From a virus: 51,760 nucleotides of DNA. Under the pieces are notes generated by a model. The model saw only the letters and a list, made by a program, of their open reading frames with translations. It was not told where the DNA came from and searched no databases. The DNA is taken from positions 64,001-115,760 of IMG/VR virus record IMGVR_UViG_3300028920_001945, one strand, 5' to 3'. A program made the translations under genes and the position numbers. Position 1 is the first letter of the stretch. Each line of letters begins with the position of its first letter. Shown here one piece after another: positions 8,528 through 16,941 of the stretch.

Positions 8528-9552
8528 AGATATCTGTTATATTGGCAACTAATAAATTAAATAAGACCCTTATACCTACATTAAAGAAATTTGAAGAGGG
8601 TCTAAAGATAGAAAAAGATAAAGTTATAAATGACGAGTTTTTAGAATTAGCTAGATGGAGAGTTGGAGGAAGTGGACACTTTCTACAACCTACTCTAGAA
8701 TGTTTAGCTCATCAAAAATTTAAGGATTTTGAATTGGTTATATCCCATAGATATCCAGATGATGTAAAGGAAATAGTTAAGGAATATAAGAAAGATTGTG
8801 ACTTTCCAATCAAATTAGTTAAGGAAAAACACTCTATATGGCACGATTTAGGACCACAATACCATACTGTAGCTAACAACAAGAATACTGGTTTTATCCA
8901 TTCAGAAGGAGAACTAATACTGCATATAGATGATTTATCCTTTTTTAATGATAATCTATTACAAGAAGCATGGGATAAATGGGAACAAGATCAATATATA
9001 ACAGGAAGAGCTATTAGATGTATCAGTTACGATCCAAGTATAAAGGATTATGTAAAACAGCTAGGACCTAATAAGATAGAGGTAGCTGAGAGTGGTTGGA
9101 AGGGACAAATAAAACCTCTGACTCAAATAGAAGAGAATCCAAATATCCCAATGAGTATGTTCTGGACATGCTGTGCTACAGTATCAGCTGAAGATTTATA
9201 TAAAATAAATGGATATGATGAGGTATGGGATGGCTCATTAGCTGGTATTGATATGGATGCTGGTAATAGATTAGAACATGTTAGTAATTATTCCAGAGTT
9301 GCATCAGACAATTATCTCTATGAGATAAATGATCCTAACCCAAAAAATATGGTTAGGGATGATGTAATGTTTAGAGTATTATTAAGAGATTTCCATATTA
9401 AGGCTAATTCTTGGAAACCAAAATCAGTACAAATGAGAAGATATAAAAATTGGCATTTGCATAATAAGAGAGAATTAGATCCAAATTGGGATAAATTATT
9501 AGATGTACCATTATATGATATAAAGAGAATTAAAGATGCAGAAACTGATTAA
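8524..9552 (+). CDS. Family 2-like (GT-A) glycosyltransferase
   Basis: This 342-residue protein opens with MKISVILATNK, the usual beta1 strand of GT-A enzymes. It continues with FLQPTLECLAHQKFKDFEL and has the metal-binding LILHIDDLSFF (DXD-type) near residue 137. Later ARWRVGG-like Arg/Trp-rich loops and the segment GYDEVWDGSLAGIDMDAG (catalytic acid region of GT2 enzymes) follow. There are no membrane helices, so it would act in the cytoplasm. Its last codons overlap the cupin remnant at 9536. Donor and acceptor are unknown. Confidence 0.75.
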   Translation: MKISVILATNKLNKTLIPTLKKFEEGLKIEKDKVINDEFLELARWRVGGSGHFLQPTLECLAHQKFKDFELVISHRYPDDVKEIVKEYKKDCDFPIKLVKEKHSIWHDLGPQYHTVANNKNTGFIHSEGELILHIDDLSFFNDNLLQEAWDKWEQDQYITGRAIRCISYDPSIKDYVKQLGPNKIEVAESGWKGQIKPLTQIEENPNIPMSMFWTCCATVSAEDLYKINGYDEVWDGSLAGIDMDAGNRLEHVSNYSRVASDNYLYEINDPNPKNMVRDDVMFRVLLRDFHIKANSWKPKSVQMRRYKNWHLHNKRELDPNWDKLLDVPLYDIKRIKDAETD

Positions 9553-9637
9553 AGATTGGGGATATGAGGAGTGGATAGTTAATAACGAATTATATTGCTT
9601 CAAGAAGATATTTATTAAAAAGGGATATAGTGGATAA
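9536..9637 (+). pseudogene. Cupin gene remnant, 5' end only (33 codons)
   Basis: An ATG at 9536 opens a short frame: KDWGYEEWIVNNELYC then KKIFIKKGYSG and TAA (9635-9637). The WGxEEWIVNNxLYCxKxIFIKKGYS pattern is the start of small metal-binding cupins of sugar loci. It stops exactly where the metal-binding HxHxxxxE should follow. Two bases later the HNH gene begins. I read this as the 5' stub of a cupin gene interrupted by the HNH element. A functional short peptide is unlikely. It overlaps the upstream glycosyltransferase stop by 17 nt, as other genes here do, which supports a former real gene. Confidence 0.65.
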
Positions 9638-9639
9638 TA

Positions 9640-10752
9640 ATGAGAAAAGATACCTGGTCAAAAAAAGAGATAGAAATACTTACGTATAATTGGGATATAA
9701 TAGAACCACATAATTTAAAGATATGGTCAAGTCTACTTCCTAATAGAACCTATGATGCAATAAAGAAAAAAGCTAGATTGTTAAATTTAAAAAGAGACCT
9801 CTCTAAGTTCTCCAAGAAAAAAGAATTTAAGTGCATTGAATGTGGAACTATATTTAATGGATATGGTAATAAGATTTTGTGTTCTAGAGAATGCACTGCT
9901 AAATATATGTCAAAAAATAGAGTAGGAGAAAAAAATCCATATTTCCATAATGATAAAGAAATAACAACTAAGTGTAAATCATGTGGGAAAGAATTTATAT
10001 GGACTTATTCTGGTCAACATAAGGATAATGATAGAATATTTTGTTCTAGAGAATGTGCTTCCAAGTACTATTCACAAGAAAATCATCCTAATTGGAAGGG
10101 TGGGATTCAACATTATCCATATAGTAATGAATTTAATAATAAATTAAAAAATGAAATAAGAGAAAGAGATAATAATTCTTGTAGATTGTGTGGTGATTAT
10201 AATCAATTATGTATTCATCATATTGACTACAATAAAGAAAATTCAGATAAAGATAATTTGATAACATTGTGTAGGTCATGTCATAGCAAAACTAATTTTA
10301 ACAGAAATTTTTGGGAAAATACTTTGACATTTCTTACAACACTCCATCAAGTAGTAGTAAAAACATGGGGATTTGAATTCATACCAATTAATGATGATGA
10401 CTACTGTCTAAAGGCATTAGTATTTTGGAAAGGAAAATCATTTTCTAATCACTATCATAAGATTAAAAAAGAAAGTTGGTACGTGCTAGAGGGAAAGATG
10501 GTTGCAAAATTAACGTATCCAAATGGGGATATTGAAGAATTTATATTTAAAAAAGGAGATGTATTAGATATTGGACAAGGATTATGTCATATACTAACTG
10601 CAATAGATAATACAATATTAATAGAGATTTCAACACATCATGAAGATAGTGATAGTTATAGAGTAGTTACAGGTGGAAAAGTTGAAAGATTCTATGGAAA
10701 CAAAAGAATAAAAATGGGTAAATATATATGGAAGAAAAACGTAATTATATAG
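9640..10752 (+). CDS. HNH homing endonuclease fused in frame to a cupin domain
   Basis: This 370-residue protein has two unrelated halves. Residues 1-55 are a Myb/SANT-like helix set (DTWSKKEIEILTYNW). Two zinc ribbons follow (C65/C68/C81/C85 and C112/C115/C135/C139), then the NHPNWKGG motif. The HNH core is RERDNNSCRLC..CIHHIDYNK..ITLCRSCHSK (zinc Cys 181/184/211/214, catalytic His 193/194). From about residue 236 a complete cupin begins: VVVKTWGFEF, NHYHKIKKESWYVLEG (metal ligands H271, H273, E278) and KKGDVLDIGQGLCHILTA. The cupin would bind a metal and could isomerise or epimerise a sugar. No ATG precedes the cupin; a TTG at 10322 could allow separate translation. Confidence 0.8.
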   Translation: MRKDTWSKKEIEILTYNWDIIEPHNLKIWSSLLPNRTYDAIKKKARLLNLKRDLSKFSKKKEFKCIECGTIFNGYGNKILCSRECTAKYMSKNRVGEKNPYFHNDKEITTKCKSCGKEFIWTYSGQHKDNDRIFCSRECASKYYSQENHPNWKGGIQHYPYSNEFNNKLKNEIRERDNNSCRLCGDYNQLCIHHIDYNKENSDKDNLITLCRSCHSKTNFNRNFWENTLTFLTTLHQVVVKTWGFEFIPINDDDYCLKALVFWKGKSFSNHYHKIKKESWYVLEGKMVAKLTYPNGDIEEFIFKKGDVLDIGQGLCHILTAIDNTILIEISTHHEDSDSYRVVTGGKVERFYGNKRIKMGKYIWKKNVII

Positions 10753-11327
10753 TAAAAAATCCAATAACAAATAAGAAAAGTGCAGATAAGATATTATCAG
10801 AAGTAGATGGTATATTTAAGGATATTGATTTAGAATATTTTTTATTATTTGGAACAGTTCTTGGTTTTTATAGAGATAATGGATATATAATTGGAGATGA
10901 TGATATAGATATAGGAATTAAAATATATAATTCAGAATATATAAAAAAAATAATATTCTCATTTATGCAACATGGTTTTCAATTAATACAAGCAAGAGGT
11001 TTTGATCCACTAAATTTATTTAAATATGGAATGGATAATACAAGATGGTTAACAATGCAAATGCATTTATTGATATCAGCTAGAGGAATGGTTTTTTTAT
11101 CATTCTTTAAGAAGGGTACAAAGATAGATCTATTTTTTTGTTATAAGGATGATAAAGTTAATAGATATATAGTAGGAGATAAAAGATCTACTCCAATAAA
11201 ATATCTAGAAAATTTTGAAGATTTAGAATATAATGGTATAAAATTTAAAGTACCAAGTCCAGTAGAAGACTATCTAAGATCCATGTATGGAGAAGATTGG
11301 AATATTCCTCTAAGGAAAAATAAATGA
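10728..11327 (+). CDS. LicD-family phosphotransferase (nucleotidyltransferase fold)
   Basis: The 199-residue protein contains LLFGTVLGFYRDNGYIIGDD followed by DIDIGI, the defining LicD/fukutin motif in which the Asp residues bind metal. LicD proteins attach phosphocholine or other phospho-groups to surface sugars, using a CDP-linked donor. The C-terminal LRSMYGEDWNIP segment is also typical of the family. It starts inside the last 25 nt of the HNH-cupin gene and ends in an ATGA overlap. A CDP-activated donor would fit the CTP-using enzymes in the same operon, though the phosphorylated group is unknown. Confidence 0.85.
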   Translation: MEEKRNYIVKNPITNKKSADKILSEVDGIFKDIDLEYFLLFGTVLGFYRDNGYIIGDDDIDIGIKIYNSEYIKKIIFSFMQHGFQLIQARGFDPLNLFKYGMDNTRWLTMQMHLLISARGMVFLSFFKKGTKIDLFFCYKDDKVNRYIVGDKRSTPIKYLENFEDLEYNGIKFKVPSPVEDYLRSMYGEDWNIPLRKNK

Positions 11328-12214
11328 ATATAGGATATTGTTTACAAGGACAGCCTCTATCTCAAACTGCTATCCAATTAGAGATGAAGGAATTATCTAG
11401 TAGAGGACATCAAGTTGATGTTATAGATATAGAAAAGCCTTTAAATGGAAAAATTATAAAGAATTGTGATTTTATTATGTGTCACTTTGCCTATCAAGGT
11501 ATTTGGGCAAAGCGATGGGGAATACCATATGCAGTATATCCACATGCATATGACATATGGAAGGACAACGGATATGCATTACATAATGCTATATCTAGTA
11601 AAAACTGCAAGTGGGTGGCATGTGAATCTAAATTCCATAAACAGAAATTTGAGGAATGGGAAATAGAGAAGCCTCTACATCTTGTATATGGAGCTATAGA
11701 TGTAGATTTCTTTAAGAGAAAGAGTAAAAAGTTAGGAGATAAGGTAGTTGCAGGTGGAAGATTAAAACCAAAGAAAGGTCTAGAATATGCTGTTATGGGA
11801 TATCACAATATTCATATCTTCGGTAAAGGACAAGATATGTTAGATAAATTAAAATCCATAAATCCAAACCTCACTTACCATGGAGTAATTAGTAAGGAAG
11901 AGTACAGAGATTTATTAGAAGATGCTAGATTATTTGTAAGTCCAAATATTATAGCAAAGGATGGAGATATGGATGGAATACCCGCTACAATAATGGAAGC
12001 TTTACTCATGGAATTACAAGTATTAACAACACCAATATCTGGAATACCAGAACTTTCTCCTCATGTTATATTAGAAGAACCAGAAACAATAGCTAGTGGA
12101 CAGGTAACAATACCAAATAAAAGAAATATTAAGGGTAGAGATTACATAAGAAAAAATAATAGTCCAAAAGTTGTTGTTGATAGAATAATGGATGGTATAG
12201 AGAGATACGTATGA
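11324..12214 (+). CDS. GT4-type glycosyltransferase
   Basis: This 296-residue enzyme has a short N-terminal GT-B half (MNIGYCLQGQPLSQTAIQLE, then YPHAYDIWK) and a full donor-binding half. Key blocks are VVAGGRLKPKKGLEYAV, YHGVISKEEYRDLLEDARLF and GIPATIMEALLMELQVLTT followed by ISGIPEL. The last matches the E-x7-E region of GT4 enzymes. It is about 70-100 residues shorter than common GT4 proteins, mostly in the acceptor half. Flanked by ATGA overlaps on both sides. Confidence 0.85.
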   Translation: MNIGYCLQGQPLSQTAIQLEMKELSSRGHQVDVIDIEKPLNGKIIKNCDFIMCHFAYQGIWAKRWGIPYAVYPHAYDIWKDNGYALHNAISSKNCKWVACESKFHKQKFEEWEIEKPLHLVYGAIDVDFFKRKSKKLGDKVVAGGRLKPKKGLEYAVMGYHNIHIFGKGQDMLDKLKSINPNLTYHGVISKEEYRDLLEDARLFVSPNIIAKDGDMDGIPATIMEALLMELQVLTTPISGIPELSPHVILEEPETIASGQVTIPNKRNIKGRDYIRKNNSPKVVVDRIMDGIERYV

Positions 12215-13038
12215 TAGTTATAACCATAGATGGAGTGAACTATGAAACTGCTACAAATCTATTGTCAGATTTATTTAAAGTTCAATCCATGACAAAAATT
12301 AGATGTGATGTAAGACCTTGGTCAGATAGTCCAGATAAAGGACAACCTACTATGTTGGGTTTATGTTGCATGTGGACTGGAGAAAGAATAAGAAATTTTG
12401 ATAGAAACATGCATGCTAGAGTTAATCCTAAATATAATGAGAATTGGGAATTAAATTTTATAAATAAAAAGGGTGAACCATTAGATTTGATATTTGATCA
12501 TTTTGATAATACTAAACTATTTATTACCCAACAAGGTGCAAATCCTTATTATAATAATGAGCAGTATTTTAAACATTTTGTTAATATAAGAAATACTACT
12601 TTATTACCATCCGAAGAACTTAGTATATTTCCAGAATTCTATAATAAAGATTATGATTTATTGTGGATACATTCTGGTATAGTTAAGATGGGAGTATTTC
12701 AACATGGTCCCTATGAGCAGGGTAGGATGCCAGCTTGCATACCCTTTGATGAAATTAGAAAGAATAGAGAACTAAAGAGAAAGGTACATTATTTTGCAGT
12801 TAATAGATATAAATTTGTCATCCAGTATTGTTTTGAACCATATACTGATGATATAATAGTTATAAGTTCTGATCACGGTTCAGGATTAAATGATTTCTTC
12901 GATCCCAAGGAAGTAGATGAAATATTTGTTATAGTCAATAGAGATGTTGATCTATCAGATATTAAATATCAATGGGATATGAAGAAACTTCTATTAAGAT
13001 TAAAGGAAATGGAAGATAAAGAGAAATGCAAACAATAA
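12211..13038 (+). CDS. Alkaline-phosphatase-superfamily (sulfatase/phosphodiesterase fold) protein
   Basis: The 275-residue protein begins with MIVITIDGV, the first metal-binding strand of the alkaline phosphatase superfamily. A possible nucleophile region is GQPTMLGLCCMWTGER (Thr, with the TG.R context). Near the end VISSDHGSGLNDFF supplies the Asp-His metal ligands. Known members hydrolyse phosphate or sulfate esters or transfer phosphoglycerol or phosphoethanolamine. In a glycan operon it could add or trim such a group. It is shorter than most sulfatases (350-500). Overlaps the RfbF gene by 13 nt. Confidence 0.6.
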   Translation: MIVITIDGVNYETATNLLSDLFKVQSMTKIRCDVRPWSDSPDKGQPTMLGLCCMWTGERIRNFDRNMHARVNPKYNENWELNFINKKGEPLDLIFDHFDNTKLFITQQGANPYYNNEQYFKHFVNIRNTTLLPSEELSIFPEFYNKDYDLLWIHSGIVKMGVFQHGPYEQGRMPACIPFDEIRKNRELKRKVHYFAVNRYKFVIQYCFEPYTDDIIVISSDHGSGLNDFFDPKEVDEIFVIVNRDVDLSDIKYQWDMKKLLLRLKEMEDKEKCKQ

Positions 13039-13769
13039 TACTAGCAGGTGGCTGGGGAACACGTCTAGGAAAGAATTTTGAAGATATCCCTAAACCAATG
13101 GTAAAAATAGGAGATAAACCAATTCTATGGCACATTATGAAAACATATTCTTATTATGGTTATAATGATTTCATAATCTGTCTAGGGGTTAAGGGAGATT
13201 TTATAAAGGACTATTTTTTTCATTACAATCTATATAATTCAGATGATGTTACAATCTATACACACTATGATCACTCAATTCCAGAACAAATAGAAAATTG
13301 GAAGGTTAAATTATGCAATACTGGTATTGATACTCCAAAGGGTGGAAGAATAAAAAAAATAGAAAAATATTTAGATGATATAAATATGATAACTTATGGA
13401 GATTCTCTTTGTGATGTAGATATAAATAAATTAATTGAATTCCATAAAGCTAATGGTAAAATGGTTACTCTTACAGCTGTTCATCCTCCAGCAAGATTTG
13501 GAGAAATAGTTGATAATAAATTCTCAGAAAAACCTCAGACATCTTCAGGATATATAAATGGAGGATATATGGTATTTAACAAAGAACTATTAAACTTTTT
13601 AGATGAAAATTCTGAATTTGAAAGTGATATATTAGAGAAGTTATCTAAGAGAGATGAACTAATGATATATCAACATGAAGGGAAGTGGGAATGCATGGAT
13701 CATGAAAGAGATGTAACCCATTTAAATAAATTATGGAATGAAGATAAAGCATTCTGGAAGTCATGGTGA
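13026..13769 (+). CDS. rfbF: Glucose-1-phosphate cytidylyltransferase
   Basis: RfbF makes CDP-glucose from CTP and glucose-1-phosphate, the entry step to 3,6-dideoxyhexoses. The 247-residue protein has the nucleotidyl-transfer motif IILAGGWGTRLG with KPMVKIGDKPILWHIMK, then YGYNDFIICLGVKGD, MITYGDSLCDVDI, INGGYMVF and a C-terminal WECMDHERD. These are the specific blocks that separate RfbF from dTDP- or UDP-glucose pyrophosphorylases, and length is as expected (about 255). It is followed at once by RfbG, the next enzyme of the path. Confidence 0.92.
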   Translation: MQTIILAGGWGTRLGKNFEDIPKPMVKIGDKPILWHIMKTYSYYGYNDFIICLGVKGDFIKDYFFHYNLYNSDDVTIYTHYDHSIPEQIENWKVKLCNTGIDTPKGGRIKKIEKYLDDINMITYGDSLCDVDINKLIEFHKANGKMVTLTAVHPPARFGEIVDNKFSEKPQTSSGYINGGYMVFNKELLNFLDENSEFESDILEKLSKRDELMIYQHEGKWECMDHERDVTHLNKLWNEDKAFWKSW

Positions 13770-14809
13770 TGGACAATATATTTAAAGATAAACTAGTATT
13801 AGTTACAGGACACACTGGATTTAAGGGTTCATGGTTATCCATATGGTTAAATGAACTTGGTGCCAATGTGATAGGATATGGCCTAGAACCATATACTGAT
13901 AGAGATAATTTCGTTGTAACTGATTTAGATAGTAGAATAACTAGTGTAATAGGAGATATTCGAGATTATGATAAATTAAGGGATACCTTTGAAGCATATA
14001 AGCCTGAAATAGTATTCCATTTAGCGGCACAATCATTAGTATTACCTTCCTATGAAAAGCCAAAGGAGACATTTGATGTTAATATAGGAGGGACAGTAAA
14101 TGTCTTCGAGGCTATTCGTGAGATAGGTGGTGTTAAGGCTATAGTTAATATAACTAGTGATAAGTGCTATGAGAATAAGGAATGGATATGGGGATATAGA
14201 GAGAATGACCGTATGGGAGGATTAGACCCATATAGTTGTAGTAAGGGATGCTCTGAATTAATAACTAATTCCTATAGAAATTCTTTTTTTAATGATATAC
14301 CTCTCTCTTCTGTAAGAGCAGGAAATGTTATAGGGGGAGGAGATTGGAATCAGAATAGGATAATACCTGATTGTATACGTTTTTTAGAGAATAATAAGGA
14401 TATAGAGGTTAGAAATCCACAAGCCACAAGACCTTGGCAATTTGTTTTAGAACCCTTGTATGGTTATTTACTTCTAGCATCTAAGATGTATAAGAATAAA
14501 AATAGATATACAGGTGCATGGAACTTTGGCCCAGATCCAAATAACTCTTTATCAGTAGAAGATCTAGTTAATAAGGTAATACATTATTGGGGCTCAGGAA
14601 ACTGGAAACAACCCTTCTATGAAGATAAGCTCCATGAAGCCATGAATTTGAATCTTGATATAAATAAGGCAATTAATTATTTAGGATGGAAACCAGTGAT
14701 GAATATAGAAGATACCATAAGAGAAACAGTGGCATGGTATAAAAATCCAGATGTAGATTATCAATTTGATGTTGATCAGATAAAATATTATGATAGACTT
14801 AAAAAATAA
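13769..14809 (+). CDS. rfbG: CDP-glucose 4,6-dehydratase
   Basis: RfbG oxidises and dehydrates CDP-glucose to CDP-4-keto-6-deoxyglucose with bound NAD+. I prefer ATG 13769 (TGATG overlap with rfbF, GGAAG at 13756-13760 eight bases upstream) over ATG 13763. The 346-residue product has VLVTGHTGFKGSWLSIWL, a signature more specific than the general SDR glycine motif. It also has HLAAQSLVLPSY, NITSDKCYENKEW, the catalytic DPYSCSKGCSEL (Tyr/Lys) and RAGNVIGGGDW. Length matches the family (about 355). Confidence 0.92.
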   Translation: MDNIFKDKLVLVTGHTGFKGSWLSIWLNELGANVIGYGLEPYTDRDNFVVTDLDSRITSVIGDIRDYDKLRDTFEAYKPEIVFHLAAQSLVLPSYEKPKETFDVNIGGTVNVFEAIREIGGVKAIVNITSDKCYENKEWIWGYRENDRMGGLDPYSCSKGCSELITNSYRNSFFNDIPLSSVRAGNVIGGGDWNQNRIIPDCIRFLENNKDIEVRNPQATRPWQFVLEPLYGYLLLASKMYKNKNRYTGAWNFGPDPNNSLSVEDLVNKVIHYWGSGNWKQPFYEDKLHEAMNLNLDINKAINYLGWKPVMNIEDTIRETVAWYKNPDVDYQFDVDQIKYYDRLKK

Positions 14810-15734
14810 AACCATCTTAATTACGGGAGGTACAGGATTTATAGGTTCTCATCTAGTAAATAAGTTAGTTTCAATGGGTTGTGATATTACTCTAATAGAA
14901 AGAAATATTAAAAATCTATGGAGGCTAGATGATAAAAATTCAGTTATGATATATAACATTAATCCAATGGACTACGAAGAAGTAAGAAATGTAATCAATA
15001 AAATAAGACCAGATATAATATTCCATCTATTAGCTAATGTTAATCTAGATAGAGATATAAACAATATAGAAGATCAATTTTATAATTTCATGATTACTAA
15101 AAACATACTCACTGCCTTAGATAATATAGATTATGAATTATTCATAAATACTGGAACTTGTGAGGAATATGGAGATATTCAAGCTCCATTCCATGAGTAT
15201 GATAGAGAAAGTCCAGTCTCTCCTTATTCACTTTCAAAGGTATCCATTACTTATATGTGTGATATGATGAGAAGAATATATAATAAGCCCATAATTACTG
15301 TAAGACCATTCTTAACATATGGACCAAAGCATGTTAATGATATGCTGATACCTAGTTTAATAAGAGCTGGAGTAACTGAAGATTCCAATATAAAATTAAC
15401 TCCAGGAGAACAGACAAGAGATTTAATCTATGTTGAGGATGTAGTGGATGCTTATATACAGTTAGCTGAGAATGCAGAGAAGATTAAAGATAAGGGAATA
15501 TTTAACATCGGTAGTGGAAAAGAAATTAGAATAGATGAAATAGTTGAAATAATAGAATCAAAATTAAATACAAAATTTAATGTCAATAAAAAATATTATA
15601 GAAAGGGAGAAAATAAACACTTTTACTGTTCTATAGAAAAAATAAAAAAAGAGATTAATTGGAATCCTAAATGGAATCTAAGTAATGGATTAGATGAAAC
15701 AATAAGATGGTGGAGAGAATATGAAGAGAGATGA
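14790..15734 (+). CDS. NAD-dependent epimerase/reductase (extended SDR), probable CDP-dideoxyhexose reductase or epimerase
   Basis: This 314-residue extended SDR has ILITGGTGFIGSHLVNKL, HLLANVNLDRDIN, INTGTCEEYGD, the catalytic PYSLSKVSITY and GEQTRDLIYVEDVVDAYI. Lying between RfbG and RfbH, it most likely does the last step of a CDP-3,6-dideoxyhexose path, as do RfbJ (abequose), RfbS (paratose) or RfbE (tyvelose epimerase). Sequence alone does not tell which product is made. It starts 20 nt inside rfbG and ends overlapping rfbH by 14 nt. Confidence 0.75.
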   Translation: MIDLKNKTILITGGTGFIGSHLVNKLVSMGCDITLIERNIKNLWRLDDKNSVMIYNINPMDYEEVRNVINKIRPDIIFHLLANVNLDRDINNIEDQFYNFMITKNILTALDNIDYELFINTGTCEEYGDIQAPFHEYDRESPVSPYSLSKVSITYMCDMMRRIYNKPIITVRPFLTYGPKHVNDMLIPSLIRAGVTEDSNIKLTPGEQTRDLIYVEDVVDAYIQLAENAEKIKDKGIFNIGSGKEIRIDEIVEIIESKLNTKFNVNKKYYRKGENKHFYCSIEKIKKEINWNPKWNLSNGLDETIRWWREYEER

Positions 15735-16941
15735 CCTAATACATTATTCAGGTAAGATCTATGATGACCACGAGATTTCTAATCTTATGGATGCCTGCAA
15801 GGAATTCTGGTTAACTGAGGGTAAATATACAAAACAATTTGAGAAAGGACTAGCTGATTATCTAGGAGCCTATAAATGTATTGTAACTAATTCTGGTTCA
15901 TCAGCCAATCTATTAGCCGTATCAGCTTTAAGCTCCCATAAATTAGGAGATAGAAGATTAATTCCAGGTGATGAAATTATAACGGTAGCAGCAGGATTTC
16001 CAACTACGGTGGCTCCAATAGTACAAAATAGTTATATACCAGTCTTTGTTGATGTAGAACTTGATACTTATAATATAGATTGCTCTAAGATAGAGGATGC
16101 TATATCTAATAGAACTAAAGCAATCATTATAGCCCATACAATGGGTAACCCATTTAATCTAGAGAAGGTTAAGGAGATATGCAATAAATATAATCTCTGG
16201 TTAATAGAGGATAATTGTGATGCACTAGGCTCTAAGTATAATGATAAATTTACTGGAACATTTGGAGATCTAGGAACATGCTCATTCTTCCCAGCTCATC
16301 ACATAACAACTGGAGAAGGTGGAGCAGTTATAGTTAACAACAAAGAATTATATAGTATAGTTAAATCCTTTAAGAACTGGGGAAGAGATTGCATATGTGA
16401 ACCTGGAAAGGATAATACTTGTGGAAAAAGATTCTCCAAGCAAATGGGAACTCTTCCATATGGATATGACCATAAATATATATATTCTCATCTAGGATAT
16501 AATCTTAAGATGACTGACATGCAAGCTGCAATAGGATGTGCTCAGTTAGAAAAGTTAAAGAAATTTAATGAGATACGTAGAAGAAATTACAAATTATTAT
16601 ATGAAGGACTAAAACCATTAGAGGATAAGCTAATATTACCTAAACCTCAAGATAATTCAGATCCTAGTTGGTTTGCTTTTGTAATAACGGTAAGAGATGG
16701 AATTAATAGAAATGAATTAGCTAAGTATCTAGAAGACTCCAATATACAGACTAGATTTTTATTTGCTGGCAATATAACTAGGCATCCAGCATTAGATAAT
16801 GTGAAATATCGAATATCAGGAGATTTAGTTAATTCTGATAGAGTTATGAATGATACATTCCTTATAGGAGTATACCCAGGAATAACAGAAGATATGGTAT
16901 GTTATATGATAGAAAAAATTAAGGAATATTTTTATGAATAA
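15721..16941 (+). CDS. rfbH: CDP-6-deoxy-L-threo-D-glycero-4-hexulose-3-dehydrase (E1)
   Basis: E1 is a PMP- and [2Fe-2S]-dependent dehydratase that removes the C3 hydroxyl of CDP-4-keto-6-deoxyglucose. Its hallmarks are all here in 406 residues. The usual PLP-binding Lys of the DegT/DnrJ fold is replaced by His193 in SFFPAHHITTGEGG. The cluster Cys are C166, C224, C226 and C234 (spacing C-x57-C-x-C-x7-C), with WGRDCICEPGKDNTCGKRF around them. This spacing is the one known for E1 of Yersinia. E1 needs an electron donor (E3, RfbI/AscD-like), which is not in this window. It closes the rfbF-rfbG-reductase-rfbH set. Confidence 0.93.
   Translation: MKRDDLIHYSGKIYDDHEISNLMDACKEFWLTEGKYTKQFEKGLADYLGAYKCIVTNSGSSANLLAVSALSSHKLGDRRLIPGDEIITVAAGFPTTVAPIVQNSYIPVFVDVELDTYNIDCSKIEDAISNRTKAIIIAHTMGNPFNLEKVKEICNKYNLWLIEDNCDALGSKYNDKFTGTFGDLGTCSFFPAHHITTGEGGAVIVNNKELYSIVKSFKNWGRDCICEPGKDNTCGKRFSKQMGTLPYGYDHKYIYSHLGYNLKMTDMQAAIGCAQLEKLKKFNEIRRRNYKLLYEGLKPLEDKLILPKPQDNSDPSWFAFVITVRDGINRNELAKYLEDSNIQTRFLFAGNITRHPALDNVKYRISGDLVNSDRVMNDTFLIGVYPGITEDMVCYMIEKIKEYFYE

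Noticed and set aside
9536-10752. A group I or II intron in the cupin gene
   Set aside because: The HNH frame starts 2 bases after the stub and runs into a second complete cupin start, leaving no room for a ribozyme core; the second cupin is not a simple continuation of the first.
11466-11666. A 66-residue frame within the GT4 gene
   Set aside because: It lies in another frame of a well-supported glycosyltransferase and has no domain or ribosome site.
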